From Paraphotobacterium marinum (GTDB lineage: Bacteria; Pseudomonadota; Gammaproteobacteria; Enterobacterales; Vibrionaceae), in the NCBI RefSeq assembly GCF_002216855.1, contig NZ_CP022355.1:1344695-1408694 (forward strand): 64,000 bases of DNA. Direction: 5' to 3'. Position numbers and translations under genes: made by a program. A model generated the notes under the pieces. It did no database searches. It saw only the letters and a list, made by a program, of their open reading frames with translations, and was not told the origin of the DNA. Every line of letters begins with the position of its first letter. The first letter of the stretch is position 1. Below, in pieces: positions 17,954-27,254 of this stretch.

Positions 17954-19234
17954 ATGAATGCAGATAAATCACTCAACCTAAAAAATAATGATAAAAATAA
18001 TATAAATAAATTGTATTTTTTTGGCATGTTGATGTGGATGATAGCCTCCATTTTTTATGGATTAGATTACTTGCAACATACAATACCAAGTGTATTAATT
18101 GAACCAATAGCTAAACAAATTGGCGTTAGTTATATTGATGTTGCAAATATAATGAGTATTTATTTTCCTGTTTATGCTATATCTCAAATTCCAGCAGGTT
18201 ATCTTATAGATAGATTTGGCTTAAAAATAACGTTATTTGCAGCATGTCTAGTTGTAACAATAGGCTTATTTATGATGCTTGCGCCCTACTTATCTGCAAT
18301 TTTGATTGGTAGAGTTTTTATTGGAATTGGATCAGCATTTGCGTTTATTGGTGCTTTAAAAACAGCATCAATATGGCTTCCTGAAAATAGGTTCTCCTTA
18401 TTTTTAGGAATAACTCAAATGATAGGTGTTATTGGAGGTCTACTTGGACAGACACTTATTACTTACCTTATCAAAATTGACGGTTGGCAAGGTGCTATTC
18501 ATTATATTTTTATATTTGGACTCACTTGGTCCTTTATTATTTTATTTTTTTTAAAAAATAACAAAAAAGTTAAAGTGAAATTGTCAGAGAATAAAAAAAA
18601 TCAAAGCATAAAGTTTTTAATAGTTTTATTGAAAGACAAAAATATTTGGCTCTTAGCATTATATGCCGGAATTATTGTTGGCACAATCATGAGCACATTT
18701 GCAGAACTATATGATATTATTTTTCTAACTGATTCATTTAACATTACAAAAACAGATGCAGCTTATATAAGTAGTTTTATATTTATAGGTGTCGGGATTG
18801 GTGCGCCATTACACGGAATTTTGATTAATTATTTTAAAAGCCAGAAAACTTATTTAATCTTAAATGGTTTTTTAGCATTAATAGTTTTTGCATGTGTACC
18901 TTTATCTGCATTATTATCCTTAAACACATTTTTATTACCTGGAATATTCTTTATTTTAGGGTTTTTTACAGTATCGATGCTGATAACATTTTCTATTGCA
19001 AAATCAACGCATGAAGAAGAACATCACGGAATTATTTTTGCATTCATAAATACTATTATAGGTTTATCAGGTTTTATTTTTCCTATTCTTTTTGGTGCTA
19101 TTATTAAGTTTATTTTGAATCATTTTCAGACTAATAATCAATTCATCCCTACTCTATTCCTCTTATTAATACCTATAATAGCTGCGTTACTCGTTGCTAC
19201 ACAAATTAAAATAAAAAATAATATTATAAGTTAA
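17954..19234 (+). CDS. Major facilitator superfamily transporter
   Basis: A 426-residue inner-membrane protein with twelve hydrophobic segments. The MFS signature between helices 2 and 3 is GYLIDRFGLKITLFAA, and the long central cytoplasmic loop (KNNKKVKVKLSENKKN) separates two six-helix halves. TM1 starts after a polar 25-residue N-terminus (MLMWMIASIFYGLDYL). Similar transporters are frequent in Legionella/Francisella-type bacteria. The start ATG 17954 follows AAGGAAC. It ends a putative module with dikinase-like, flavoprotein and dioxygenase genes; export of the product or uptake of the substrate are both possible. Substrate not determinable. Confidence 0.85.
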   Translation: MNADKSLNLKNNDKNNINKLYFFGMLMWMIASIFYGLDYLQHTIPSVLIEPIAKQIGVSYIDVANIMSIYFPVYAISQIPAGYLIDRFGLKITLFAACLVVTIGLFMMLAPYLSAILIGRVFIGIGSAFAFIGALKTASIWLPENRFSLFLGITQMIGVIGGLLGQTLITYLIKIDGWQGAIHYIFIFGLTWSFIILFFLKNNKKVKVKLSENKKNQSIKFLIVLLKDKNIWLLALYAGIIVGTIMSTFAELYDIIFLTDSFNITKTDAAYISSFIFIGVGIGAPLHGILINYFKSQKTYLILNGFLALIVFACVPLSALLSLNTFLLPGIFFILGFFTVSMLITFSIAKSTHEEEHHGIIFAFINTIIGLSGFIFPILFGAIIKFILNHFQTNNQFIPTLFLLLIPIIAALLVATQIKIKNNIIS

Positions 19235-19273
19235 GGAAATAATATATTCAGAAAAAACATAAGTAGATTCAAT

Positions 19274-19303
19274 AAAAAAAGCAACTTATAAGTTGCTTTT
19301 TTT
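19274..19303. terminator. Bidirectional terminator between MFS and mono-haem protein genes
   Basis: GCAACTT-AT-AAGTTGC (19281-19296) is a perfect stem flanked by seven A on the left and seven T on the right. It serves both the + strand MFS gene and the - strand gene ending at 19319. Confidence 0.9.
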
Positions 19304-19318
19304 GTTATTGCTTTGGCT

Positions 19319-22300
19319 TTAATTATTTATATTTATTTGCTCCAATCCTGATTGCTTTCCATTACATATTGTTTGTAATTGATAAGAAAATGGAGGGTTT
19401 TTTCCTTCTGTTGAAGTATCTGTATATGAGGTTGCATTACTATGTTGAAGAGTATCCTTGCCGTTGTAATTATAAACCTTATACGAAATAGCATTGTTAT
19501 CCTGTCCCCAAGATAAAACAACATCTCCATTTGCATTAATATAGTTTTGATTCACGTTAGGTGGGTTACATACAGTTACCGGCGGCGTTGGTGAACTGTT
19601 TACATTAACCACTTCCTTTTCTGAATCGCTACCATTATTACACATTGTTTGTAGATAGTAAGAAAAAGGAGGATTTTTCCCCTCGGTTGAAGTATCAGTA
19701 AATGACGTAACATTTTTGTTTTGAAGTATACTCGTACCATTATAACTATATACTGTAAAGGAATTTGCATCTTTATCCTGATTCCAAGATAAAACAACAT
19801 CTCCTTTTTCGTTTACAGTCTTACTATTGACTACAGGAGGATTACAGTTTCCGCTTGGAGGTGTCGGAGAATTTGGATCAACATCTGAAAAGGTATTCGA
19901 TATTGAACTATCTAAATTACTTTTCATGCACTGAAAACCAGACTTTCCATCTACGCAAATAAGGCCAGAGTTATCAACTGTATCTGTTAATTCAGGAGAA
20001 TAAGCTATTAAATTACCGCCTCCATTACTACTACTAAGTTTTGGAGTAAGTTCATTAGGTATCTTGTAGGTGCCATCTGAATTTTTAGCGGCTAAAAGAT
20101 CATGAATTTCAGTAATAACTTGTTTGAAATTTTGCATATCTTGATCGCTAACATATCTTACTGATGTGGTATTGTTAAAAGTTGGTGATGACATTTTCTG
20201 TGTTACAAAATAATCATACAAAACACCATACATTTCTAACATACTTCCATATGTTTGTTTTCGATCAAACACTCTCGCAGAACTTGACTGCTGAAGCTCA
20301 GACAAGGTATTTAATAAAGCCATTTTATAAGTATTTACAACCAGATTGTTCGCGTAAGTACAAATATTTTGTTGAGACTGCTGAGTAACCCCATCAATTC
20401 CTACAGGATATTCATTTTCACACCAATTGGACATATGTACATATTTGTTTGCAGAATTGATGACCCAAAAGTTTGGTATTTGATAGTTATGTTCCCAGAT
20501 AGCATATACTCTGTTACTAGCCCATATCCCCTGACCCGTGGAGGTGTTTGCAATATCAAACTGGTAATTTTTATTTTCAGCACGATCAACAAATGGTTTA
20601 GTTACAGTATAAAATGCTGCAGCTATAGGGTATGCATTATTATGAGCTTTACTAATTAATTTATTTGCATAATCTCCTGTAGTTTCTGCATTACTTGCTG
20701 CAAAAGTATTATATGATGGGTCTGCAAGTCTTCCAATGAATTGCCAGTCAGCCTCCATTATGGAATTGTTATGAGGAAGTTCTGTTGATTCATCGCTTGT
20801 ATTTTTGAGTGTGTGATCATAAACGTAAGTTGGGAAACTCATATAACAATCATCACCTGGGTCCTCACCCGTACAAATTTTACCTGAATTACCAAAAGAA
20901 TAATCAAATGGATGTTGAGATCCGTTCTGAACTAAATAAGAACCAACACGCCACATTGGTATTCTTGTTACTGTTAAATTCCTATATAAAGCTGTGTTTT
21001 TACTGATTGAATCGTAATGCACATCATTTTCTGCATCTTGCTGACTACTATGAACTTGGTCTGATGTAGGTGACGGCATCAATTCAGAGTGATCTGCTAA
21101 CATCCAAGTTGATAATAACTGTGCCTCCGAAACCATATTCATAAAGTTAAATGCTGATAATTGACTAAATGAATTTGAATAGGACCCAACGGGAAGTAAC
21201 TCATTCATGTATTTATCAGTTACAGAATAATTTAAAGAGTTATAGAGATTCCATAGATTATTAAGTGAAGGTTCATTAGTAAAAGACGTTTGTAATTGTG
21301 TCCAATCAGCCATATTATTATTCATCATTGGCAAAAATGGTAACATTTTATTAAATGATGGATTTATTGCTGGATCATTGGAAATAAATTGTTTATTTTG
21401 CCAAAAGAAATCATCTTCTCCCCATCTAGGATTAGGAATCGGGTTTCTTAATAACTGCGCATCAACCTTTAAAAGTTGATTAGCCATTTGTTTTGCTTTA
21501 GTCTGAAGGTTAATGATTGAATCATTTGATAATTCGGTTGGGTTCATTATCATTAGACCATGAGAGATTTGAGCTGCAGGTTCGTCTTTACTTATATCGA
21601 TTGTATAATTTCCGCCATTTGCTGGAAAATTAAAAGTTTGTCCCGATAAATATGCGCCAAAAGTTAGATCTCTAGTTAACTGTTCCGCCGTTTGATCAAG
21701 TTGAGCACCAGTTAATGGGTCAGTTGTAGTTGATGTATTTTCAGTGATTAATCCCGTGGCAGTATTATTACAACTATTCAAACCAGGATAACAAATTGTA
21801 TGCAAATTATCATTTGTACCTAAAACTAAAAATCTAGGCTGGAAGGCTCTGAATCTAGCTGGATCAATTAATTGCCCTGGTTCAGTTATACCCTGCTTTT
21901 CCCGAAGTCTACTAATGTAATCTATGATATCTTTTTTAATATCTGCGTCAGTTTCTTTCTTACCATCTATTTGTGGGTTGAAGCTTCCGTCAACAATATC
22001 ATGACCCTCTATATGTGGATCACTTGCTCTTCTTCCAATGTCAGCATCACTGAACCCAAGTAATGCAAGATCTAGTCCACCTCCAACATGACAAGAGCCG
22101 CACGATCCAAATCCTTTCTGCTGATAATAATCACTAAAAATTTTCTCTTCTCTTACCAAGTCCCTTTTTGGATCTGGTAATGTGATTTTGGTCGGACAGC
22201 GCCATGTATTGCTTGATTGTGATGAGCACAAAATTGGTGCGATATCTTTATCGTAACTTTTAGAATCAGCAGTAACTTTAGAGTTCGGGGAAACAAAAGG

Positions 22301-22957
22301 TAACTCTACTCTTGATATATTTCCATCATATACTTCGTTATATAAATGAGGGTTTATAAGAGGGTTTCCTGTCAAAGTTGATGGATGAATAAATAAATCT
22401 TGTTGACCAGATAAACTTATCGTAATACTTCCATTTTTCATATCTCTCAAATTACCAGTACAAGAATTAGTAAAAAAATGATTCGTATCATATGGGAAAT
22501 CGTCATTGGTTAAACTATAACGAGATATTGTTAATGGTCTAGATATTCCAGCGTAATCAAAACCCCACGTATCGGTTAGTCTGTTTGAATAGTTATTAAA
22601 ATTTTCAGGTTTAATCGTATAAGTACATTGAATTGGTGCGCCATCAGAATATTTATAAGTAACTGTAGCATTTAAATTCTGATGAAATGGTATACTCCAT
22701 GCATAAATAATAAATCTAGGGTTGCCCTCATTTAAATCACTTTGGAATGTTCCTGTATAATTATCTATTTCAAATGTAATGTTATTTGCTGATAGATGAT
22801 CTTGATTCTGTAAATTAGACGTTGAATATTTTTGTAGGAGAGAATAATTGCCCTGAGGATTCTTTTCTGCTCCAAGCATAAGAACATCAGCATATGACGT
22901 TATTCCCAACTGTGGTAATATTAAGACCACAAAATAAAACATCAATTTTCTTTTCAT
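19319..22957 (-). CDS. Large secreted mono-haem protein with C-terminal repeat pair
   Basis: A 1212-residue exported protein I cannot place in a named family. MKRKLMFYFVVLILPQLGITSYA is a Sec signal peptide. Near residue 284 a single c-type haem site, FGSCGSCHVGGGLDLALLGF, is followed by DIIDYISRLREKQG, a cytochrome-like arrangement. The central 700 residues are rich in Asn, Trp and Tyr and carry no motif I know. The end has two homologous about 80-residue modules, each with GDVVLSW, then VY.YNG and TDTSTEGKNPPFSY, resembling fibronectin-type modules. It lies directly downstream of the ccm genes on the same strand, which would supply its haem. The start ATG 22957 has an AAGGA site. A terminator follows. 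Confidence 0.7.
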   Translation of the reverse strand: MKRKLMFYFVVLILPQLGITSYADVLMLGAEKNPQGNYSLLQKYSTSNLQNQDHLSANNITFEIDNYTGTFQSDLNEGNPRFIIYAWSIPFHQNLNATVTYKYSDGAPIQCTYTIKPENFNNYSNRLTDTWGFDYAGISRPLTISRYSLTNDDFPYDTNHFFTNSCTGNLRDMKNGSITISLSGQQDLFIHPSTLTGNPLINPHLYNEVYDGNISRVELPFVSPNSKVTADSKSYDKDIAPILCSSQSSNTWRCPTKITLPDPKRDLVREEKIFSDYYQQKGFGSCGSCHVGGGLDLALLGFSDADIGRRASDPHIEGHDIVDGSFNPQIDGKKETDADIKKDIIDYISRLREKQGITEPGQLIDPARFRAFQPRFLVLGTNDNLHTICYPGLNSCNNTATGLITENTSTTTDPLTGAQLDQTAEQLTRDLTFGAYLSGQTFNFPANGGNYTIDISKDEPAAQISHGLMIMNPTELSNDSIINLQTKAKQMANQLLKVDAQLLRNPIPNPRWGEDDFFWQNKQFISNDPAINPSFNKMLPFLPMMNNNMADWTQLQTSFTNEPSLNNLWNLYNSLNYSVTDKYMNELLPVGSYSNSFSQLSAFNFMNMVSEAQLLSTWMLADHSELMPSPTSDQVHSSQQDAENDVHYDSISKNTALYRNLTVTRIPMWRVGSYLVQNGSQHPFDYSFGNSGKICTGEDPGDDCYMSFPTYVYDHTLKNTSDESTELPHNNSIMEADWQFIGRLADPSYNTFAASNAETTGDYANKLISKAHNNAYPIAAAFYTVTKPFVDRAENKNYQFDIANTSTGQGIWASNRVYAIWEHNYQIPNFWVINSANKYVHMSNWCENEYPVGIDGVTQQSQQNICTYANNLVVNTYKMALLNTLSELQQSSSARVFDRKQTYGSMLEMYGVLYDYFVTQKMSSPTFNNTTSVRYVSDQDMQNFKQVITEIHDLLAAKNSDGTYKIPNELTPKLSSSNGGGNLIAYSPELTDTVDNSGLICVDGKSGFQCMKSNLDSSISNTFSDVDPNSPTPPSGNCNPPVVNSKTVNEKGDVVLSWNQDKDANSFTVYSYNGTSILQNKNVTSFTDTSTEGKNPPFSYYLQTMCNNGSDSEKEVVNVNSSPTPPVTVCNPPNVNQNYINANGDVVLSWGQDNNAISYKVYNYNGKDTLQHSNATSYTDTSTEGKNPPFSYQLQTICNGKQSGLEQININN

Positions 22958-23047
22958 AATATAAGTCCTTGAATATCGAAATGTTAATAGTTATTTTTTG
23001 TAAAATATATTTTTAAAGAAACATCACCTCCTTGTAATATTTATTTT

Positions 23048-23722
23048 TTAATTTAAAGATACTTTAAGAAAAAAACTTGTAATGCTTGGGACAGTTATGA
23101 TTGTAAACATTAAAATACTGAACAAGAATAACAAGGGAGCTAAATAATTATCATTTGTCAAAGCAGCATTGATTGTTCCTGAACAAAAAATTAGAACGGG
23201 TGCAAAGATTGGAAGTATGAGAAGAATTAAAAGTAGTCCTTGATTTTTAATACTTAAAATTAAACCGCTAATCAAAGCTCCTAAGATTAGTAATATTGTG
23301 GTAGAAAATAATAAGCTTAATAGAATAATACCAATAAGATGATATTCAATATTATATAAAACAAATAATATAGGTGAGATAACAAGAATAGGTAAACAAA
23401 ATATCATCCAATGAGTAATCAATTTTACAGCCACATAAGGCCTTAAACTCCCAAAAGATAGTAAATATAAGTCTAAAGTCCCATCTTCATAATCACTATT
23501 AAATAAATAGTTCAGAGATAAAATTACAGATAACGAAGAAATTAAACCAAATATTGCTGGTATGAAATGAATCAAAATAGAATTTTGTACAGATGTCATT
23601 AATGGAAACATGATAACAATTAATGTAAAAAATAAAATTGAATTCATCCATTGTCCTGGATATCGACAATAATCATATAATTCAAGCTTTAATATTTTTT
23701 TAAATTGTTTTCCGTATAACAC
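23048..23722 (-). CDS. ccmB: Cytochrome c maturation permease CcmB
   Basis: Membrane subunit of the CcmAB transporter that, with CcmA, releases holo-CcmE from CcmC. A 224-residue protein with six membrane segments. The N-terminal KILKLELYDYCRYPGQWMNS and the following FPL segment, SSLSVILSLNYLFNSDYEDG and GTLDLYLLS match CcmB. In most bacteria ccmB sits between ccmA and ccmC; here it is the last gene of the minus-strand ccm run, 18 bases after the CcmI-like gene, while ccmA is alone on the other strand. Length is normal. Identification is good from membrane pattern and motifs. Confidence 0.88.
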   Translation of the reverse strand: MLYGKQFKKILKLELYDYCRYPGQWMNSILFFTLIVIMFPLMTSVQNSILIHFIPAIFGLISSLSVILSLNYLFNSDYEDGTLDLYLLSFGSLRPYVAVKLITHWMIFCLPILVISPILFVLYNIEYHLIGIILLSLLFSTTILLILGALISGLILSIKNQGLLLILLILPIFAPVLIFCSGTINAALTNDNYLAPLLFLFSILMFTIITVPSITSFFLKVSLN

Positions 23723-23740
23723 TTTAACCTCACTTGTTTA

Positions 23741-24256
23741 TTAATGATACTTTAATTTATTTTTTTGGATCATATTCTGTAATGTATGGATTTTATCCTT
23801 TATTCTCCTCTGATAAGATTTATCAGAGAAGCCATCACTCAGATTAAGAGCATGAGAAAAAGACTCAAGTGATTTTGTGTATTGATGCTCGCTTAAATAA
23901 GCTTCTCCTAATAAAAACCAACCTTTAGAAGAAGGATTTTTTTTTAAGACCTGTTTTAATTGAATTATTAAATTACTTAAATTGGGGATCTGCCGATTAA
24001 CGTCAAGATGATTTGGTTGCTTTTTTTCCTTTGTAAATGATGGCGCATTATCAATTTGTGTTTTTAATAAACCAAAACTAACAATGGCTAAGCTTATTAT
24101 GATAACAAATAAAAAAATCACTTTAGTTTGAGTGGAAAAAAAATTATCATTTTCAAATCTAACTTTGAATCCTGCGGGAATTAATATAAAGCCAGTAATG
24201 CATACGAAAACAAATAAACCTATAAGTATGCTCTGCCAATAACTATTTATGTCCAT
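23741..24256 (-). CDS. ccmI: CcmI-like TPR protein (short form)
   Basis: A 171-residue protein with two N-terminal membrane segments (ILIGLFVFVCITGFILIP and VIFLFVIIISLAIVSFGLL) and a periplasmic TPR-like segment, SKGWFLLGEAYLSEHQYTKS followed by LESFSHALNLSD. CcmI presents apocytochrome c to the CcmF-CcmH haem lyase. The product is much shorter than E. coli-type CcmH-C/CcmI proteins (about 400), holding only one to two TPR units. It overlaps ccmH by 14 bases, so translation is coupled. Function is assigned by context and layout. Confidence 0.7.
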   Translation of the reverse strand: MDINSYWQSILIGLFVFVCITGFILIPAGFKVRFENDNFFSTQTKVIFLFVIIISLAIVSFGLLKTQIDNAPSFTKEKKQPNHLDVNRQIPNLSNLIIQLKQVLKKNPSSKGWFLLGEAYLSEHQYTKSLESFSHALNLSDGFSDKSYQRRIKDKIHTLQNMIQKNKLKYH

Positions 24257-24734
24257 TCAACCTCCTTTCTCTATTGTTAAAAATAAATCTTAAAAAAACA
24301 AATAGTGACAGTGCAACTAAAAGTAATGGTAAAAGCCACAATAACAGATAGTTATCTGAGCGTGGTGGTAAAAGTAAAATACTATTACCAAACTGATCGA
24401 CAAGTTTATTTAAAATATATCTGTTGTTTTTATGCTCGTTAATCATTTGTAAAATTTCAACTCTGATAAATAATGCAAGTTTTGAAGGTGCTTCTAAAAC
24501 AGTCTCATTTGCACAAATAGGACATCTCAAGATAGATGTGAGATAATTAAATCGATGAAAATCTTGCTGTGATAATTTGCTTTTCAAATATAATTCTTCA
24601 CTAACTTTGACATTATTCGTAAGAATATTTAATTGTTCTTTATTAGGAAGTTGTCTATTTCCATTGGAGCCATGAAAAAAAATTGAAATAATAGCAATAC
24701 ACACCAATAAGGGAGTTAATAATAAATATTTCAT
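24243..24734 (-). CDS. ccmH: Cytochrome c maturation thiol protein CcmH
   Basis: Reduces or holds the apocytochrome CXXCH thiols for CcmF. The active site LRCPICANETVLEA carries the LRCxxC motif of CcmH/CcmL. A signal-like N-terminal hydrophobic segment is present, and a C-terminal membrane helix (LLLWLLPLLLVALSLFVFL) anchors the protein in the inner membrane. The start overlaps the ccmF stop (ATGA at 24731-24734). The gene usually found between ccmF and ccmH, ccmG (thioredoxin-like), is absent here. Confidence 0.92.
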   Translation of the reverse strand: MKYLLLTPLLVCIAIISIFFHGSNGNRQLPNKEQLNILTNNVKVSEELYLKSKLSQQDFHRFNYLTSILRCPICANETVLEAPSKLALFIRVEILQMINEHKNNRYILNKLVDQFGNSILLLPPRSDNYLLLWLLPLLLVALSLFVFLRFIFNNRERRLNGHK

Positions 24735-26638
24735 ACTCTAACCTCTCTTCTTATACTTATATTTCTCATGCTCTTAAAAAGAGTCATTAATCCAGAAAAA
24801 ATTATTAAAAATCCACCTACCCAAATCCAGCGAATAAACGGTTTATAATAAATTTTAATTGCCCATGTACCCTTTGATATTTGTTGACCAAATACAATAT
24901 AAATATCCCTAAAGACATTAGTACTAATATCGGCCTGTGACATGACGGTTTTGGCAGTTGCAAAGAATTTTTGGGAAGGGTACAAATTATCAAGGACATC
25001 ATTATTTTTATTTAAAATACCAAATCTGGCTTGTAAAACTTGGTAATTGTCTTTGTGAAACGTATCTACTTGATTAAATTTTATTTTATAACCCGAAATT
25101 TTCACCTCATTACCTATTTTCATTGGAAGATCAATTTCCTTTTGGAGGGTAAGGGATAAAACAGCAGCAATAATTGAAACGGATACTCCAAGATGTGCAA
25201 TATGCATTGAGACATTTGTACATTGTTTTTGGTTCAGTTTGGATTGAAATATTAAAGAATTAATATTAACAATATTGAAAATAAGTAAAACTGATAAATT
25301 TAGAAGAAAAAATAAACTAATCGATTCTAGGTCTATGATTATAGCCAAAATTAATGCTACAAAAATAGATATTGAATAAACCAAGATACAATCTTTAACT
25401 CGTAACTTTCGAACAATTACAAAATAAAAGTTCATTAAAATGAGAGCAATAATTAATAAAGGTTTAAATACAATATCAAAATAAGGTGCACCTACAACTA
25501 CTTCCCCATAATTTAAAGCTCTTGCCAAAATTGGAAAAGTTGTACCTATTAAAATAATTAAAATGCTTAAAAATAAAATACCACTGCTTGATAACAAAAA
25601 TAAGTTTCGCTTATTCATAATCAAAGGAATATTGATTGAAAACTTTTTCCCTCTTATGAAAAATAATAAATAAGAAAGACCAATAATTATAGAGATCATA
25701 AATAAAATGTAATTTGCTGTTTGATGACTATTTGCAAAAGAGTGAACAGATATGAGAGCACCAGATCTTACTAGAAAAGTACCTATTAAAGATAAAGCAA
25801 ATGTTATAAGTGATAGAAATATAATCCATAAATCAAAATTGTTTTTCTTAACCCTAAACAAATGAATCAATGCAGTCATTGAGATCCATGGTAAAAAAGA
25901 TGCATTTTCAACAGGATCCCAAAACCACCATCCTCCCCACCCTAACTCACGGTAAGCCCACCAACTCCCAAGTATTATTCCTAAAGTTAAAAATATCCAT
26001 GGAATTATTACCCAATTTATTGCTCTTTTATTCCAAACATCTTTCCACTTGGGATTGAGCAATATAGAGATTGCAGCGGAAAAAATAACAATCGTACCTA
26101 CATATCCAAAATATAAGATTGGTGGATGAATTGATAATCCGTAATCTTGTAATACTGGCGTCAGTGAGCCATGTATCACATTATTATTATATAGCCAAGG
26201 ATTACTTATAAATAAAATAAACACGTAAAAAAATATATTTATAAATGCCATAACCCCTAACACTGTAACTTTGAAGTAATGATGCTTTGTTTGAAAAAAG
26301 TATGCGAAACAACTCATCCAAATAGTTTGAATTAAAATCCATAGCAAAAGAGATCCTTCATGAGCACTCCACAACGCACAAACTTTAAAAAATACTGGCA
26401 AGTCTAATGAAGAGTGATAGGCTACGTAAGCCACTGATCTATCATCAGAAACAAAACAATAAATCAATAAAAAAAAGTTAGATAAAATCAAAATTGTCTG
26501 AGATAATACACACCTTTTCATAATTGATAAAAAGTCATAATTCTTCTTAACACTCATAACACTTAACACAATTTGAAGTAGCGATAATGCTAACGCAAAT
26601 GCTAATGTATAATTTGCAAATAAAATCATTAAAGTCAT
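24731..26638 (-). CDS. ccmF: Haem lyase subunit CcmF
   Basis: Inner-membrane haem lyase core that ligates haem from holo-CcmE to apocytochromes c. A 635-residue polytopic protein with the periplasmic haem-handling WWD domain, GWGGWWFWDPVENASFLPW (about residues 228-246), and family His residues around it. Length agrees with E. coli CcmF (647). Upstream ccmE ends 10 bases before the start; downstream ccmH overlaps by 4 bases. The run ccmC-ccmD-ccmE-ccmF-ccmH is thus one transcription unit. Confidence 0.95.
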   Translation of the reverse strand: MTLMILFANYTLAFALALSLLQIVLSVMSVKKNYDFLSIMKRCVLSQTILILSNFFLLIYCFVSDDRSVAYVAYHSSLDLPVFFKVCALWSAHEGSLLLWILIQTIWMSCFAYFFQTKHHYFKVTVLGVMAFINIFFYVFILFISNPWLYNNNVIHGSLTPVLQDYGLSIHPPILYFGYVGTIVIFSAAISILLNPKWKDVWNKRAINWVIIPWIFLTLGIILGSWWAYRELGWGGWWFWDPVENASFLPWISMTALIHLFRVKKNNFDLWIIFLSLITFALSLIGTFLVRSGALISVHSFANSHQTANYILFMISIIIGLSYLLFFIRGKKFSINIPLIMNKRNLFLLSSSGILFLSILIILIGTTFPILARALNYGEVVVGAPYFDIVFKPLLIIALILMNFYFVIVRKLRVKDCILVYSISIFVALILAIIIDLESISLFFLLNLSVLLIFNIVNINSLIFQSKLNQKQCTNVSMHIAHLGVSVSIIAAVLSLTLQKEIDLPMKIGNEVKISGYKIKFNQVDTFHKDNYQVLQARFGILNKNNDVLDNLYPSQKFFATAKTVMSQADISTNVFRDIYIVFGQQISKGTWAIKIYYKPFIRWIWVGGFLIIFSGLMTLFKSMRNISIRREVRV

Positions 26639-26647
26639 CTTCCTATG

Positions 26648-27052
26648 CTAATTCAATGTTGGTGGGTGATAATTTTCATCATGTTTGGCTAAAATTTCTT
26701 GCGCAATAAATACATGCTCTGGGGTTAGGTAACCTTTAGCTATTACACCTTGTTTTTCTCTGAATAACGACGGTAGTAAACCACTATAAATTACTTTTAT
26801 TTTTTTATGAAAATCAGTTACCCAAAAGGATATTTCAAGACTATTAGAGTATCTATGGATAGAATGATTTTTAACAAATCCCCCAAGCATTATTTTTTTA
26901 TTATTTGGTACGTTAAGATCATAAACTTGTTTTGGAGTGTAATATAAGTCTATACTGTATCTTAATGCATACAGAACGCTAGCTAGTCCGAACCCGATAG
27001 TTAAAATAATACTTAATATATAATAAATTGTTCTTTTTTTAACTTGATTCAT
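26648..27052 (-). CDS. ccmE: Haem chaperone CcmE
   Basis: Binds haem covalently through a His and hands it to CcmF; periplasmic, anchored by one N-terminal helix (RTIYYILSIILTIGFGL). The haem-binding C-terminal motif is ILAKHDENYHPP, with the His and Tyr conserved in the family; KIMLGGFVKN is the conserved beta-barrel start. I choose ATG 27052 (MNQVKKRTIYY), which overlaps the end of ccmD by 14 bases; the frame is open further upstream but those residues are not family-like. About 134 residues, a little shorter than E. coli CcmE. Confidence 0.93.
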   Translation of the reverse strand: MNQVKKRTIYYILSIILTIGFGLASVLYALRYSIDLYYTPKQVYDLNVPNNKKIMLGGFVKNHSIHRYSNSLEISFWVTDFHKKIKVIYSGLLPSLFREKQGVIAKGYLTPEHVFIAQEILAKHDENYHPPTLN

Positions 27053-27254
27053 AATGTCCAACTCTTGTTCTGATTTTACTTGAGTCCTTTTCACCTTTAT
27101 TAAGAACTGTTTTATCAACTGTTCTTAACTTTTTTAAAATTAAAAAATTAACAAGAATAAAAAAGAAAAAACCTATTATAAAAACTGAATAGGCAGACCA
27201 AACATAATCACCCATCCCGTGCATTTCAAAAATATTTAGAAGGTATTGTTTCAT
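27039..27254 (-). CDS. ccmD: CcmD
   Basis: Small inner-membrane protein (71 residues) required to release holo-CcmE from CcmABC. MHGMGDYVWSAYSVFIIGFF is the conserved CcmD opening (MGGYAxYVW in others), followed by one membrane helix and a basic tail. It overlaps ccmC by 4 bases at the start and ccmE by 14 at the end, consistent with translational coupling across the operon. Confidence 0.9.
   Translation of the reverse strand: MKQYLLNIFEMHGMGDYVWSAYSVFIIGFFFFILVNFLILKKLRTVDKTVLNKGEKDSSKIRTRVGHYESS

Noticed and set aside
19600-22063. Several short frames on both strands over the mono-haem protein gene
   Set aside because: They are overlaps of the 1212-residue gene in other frames, partly on its repeated 3' end.
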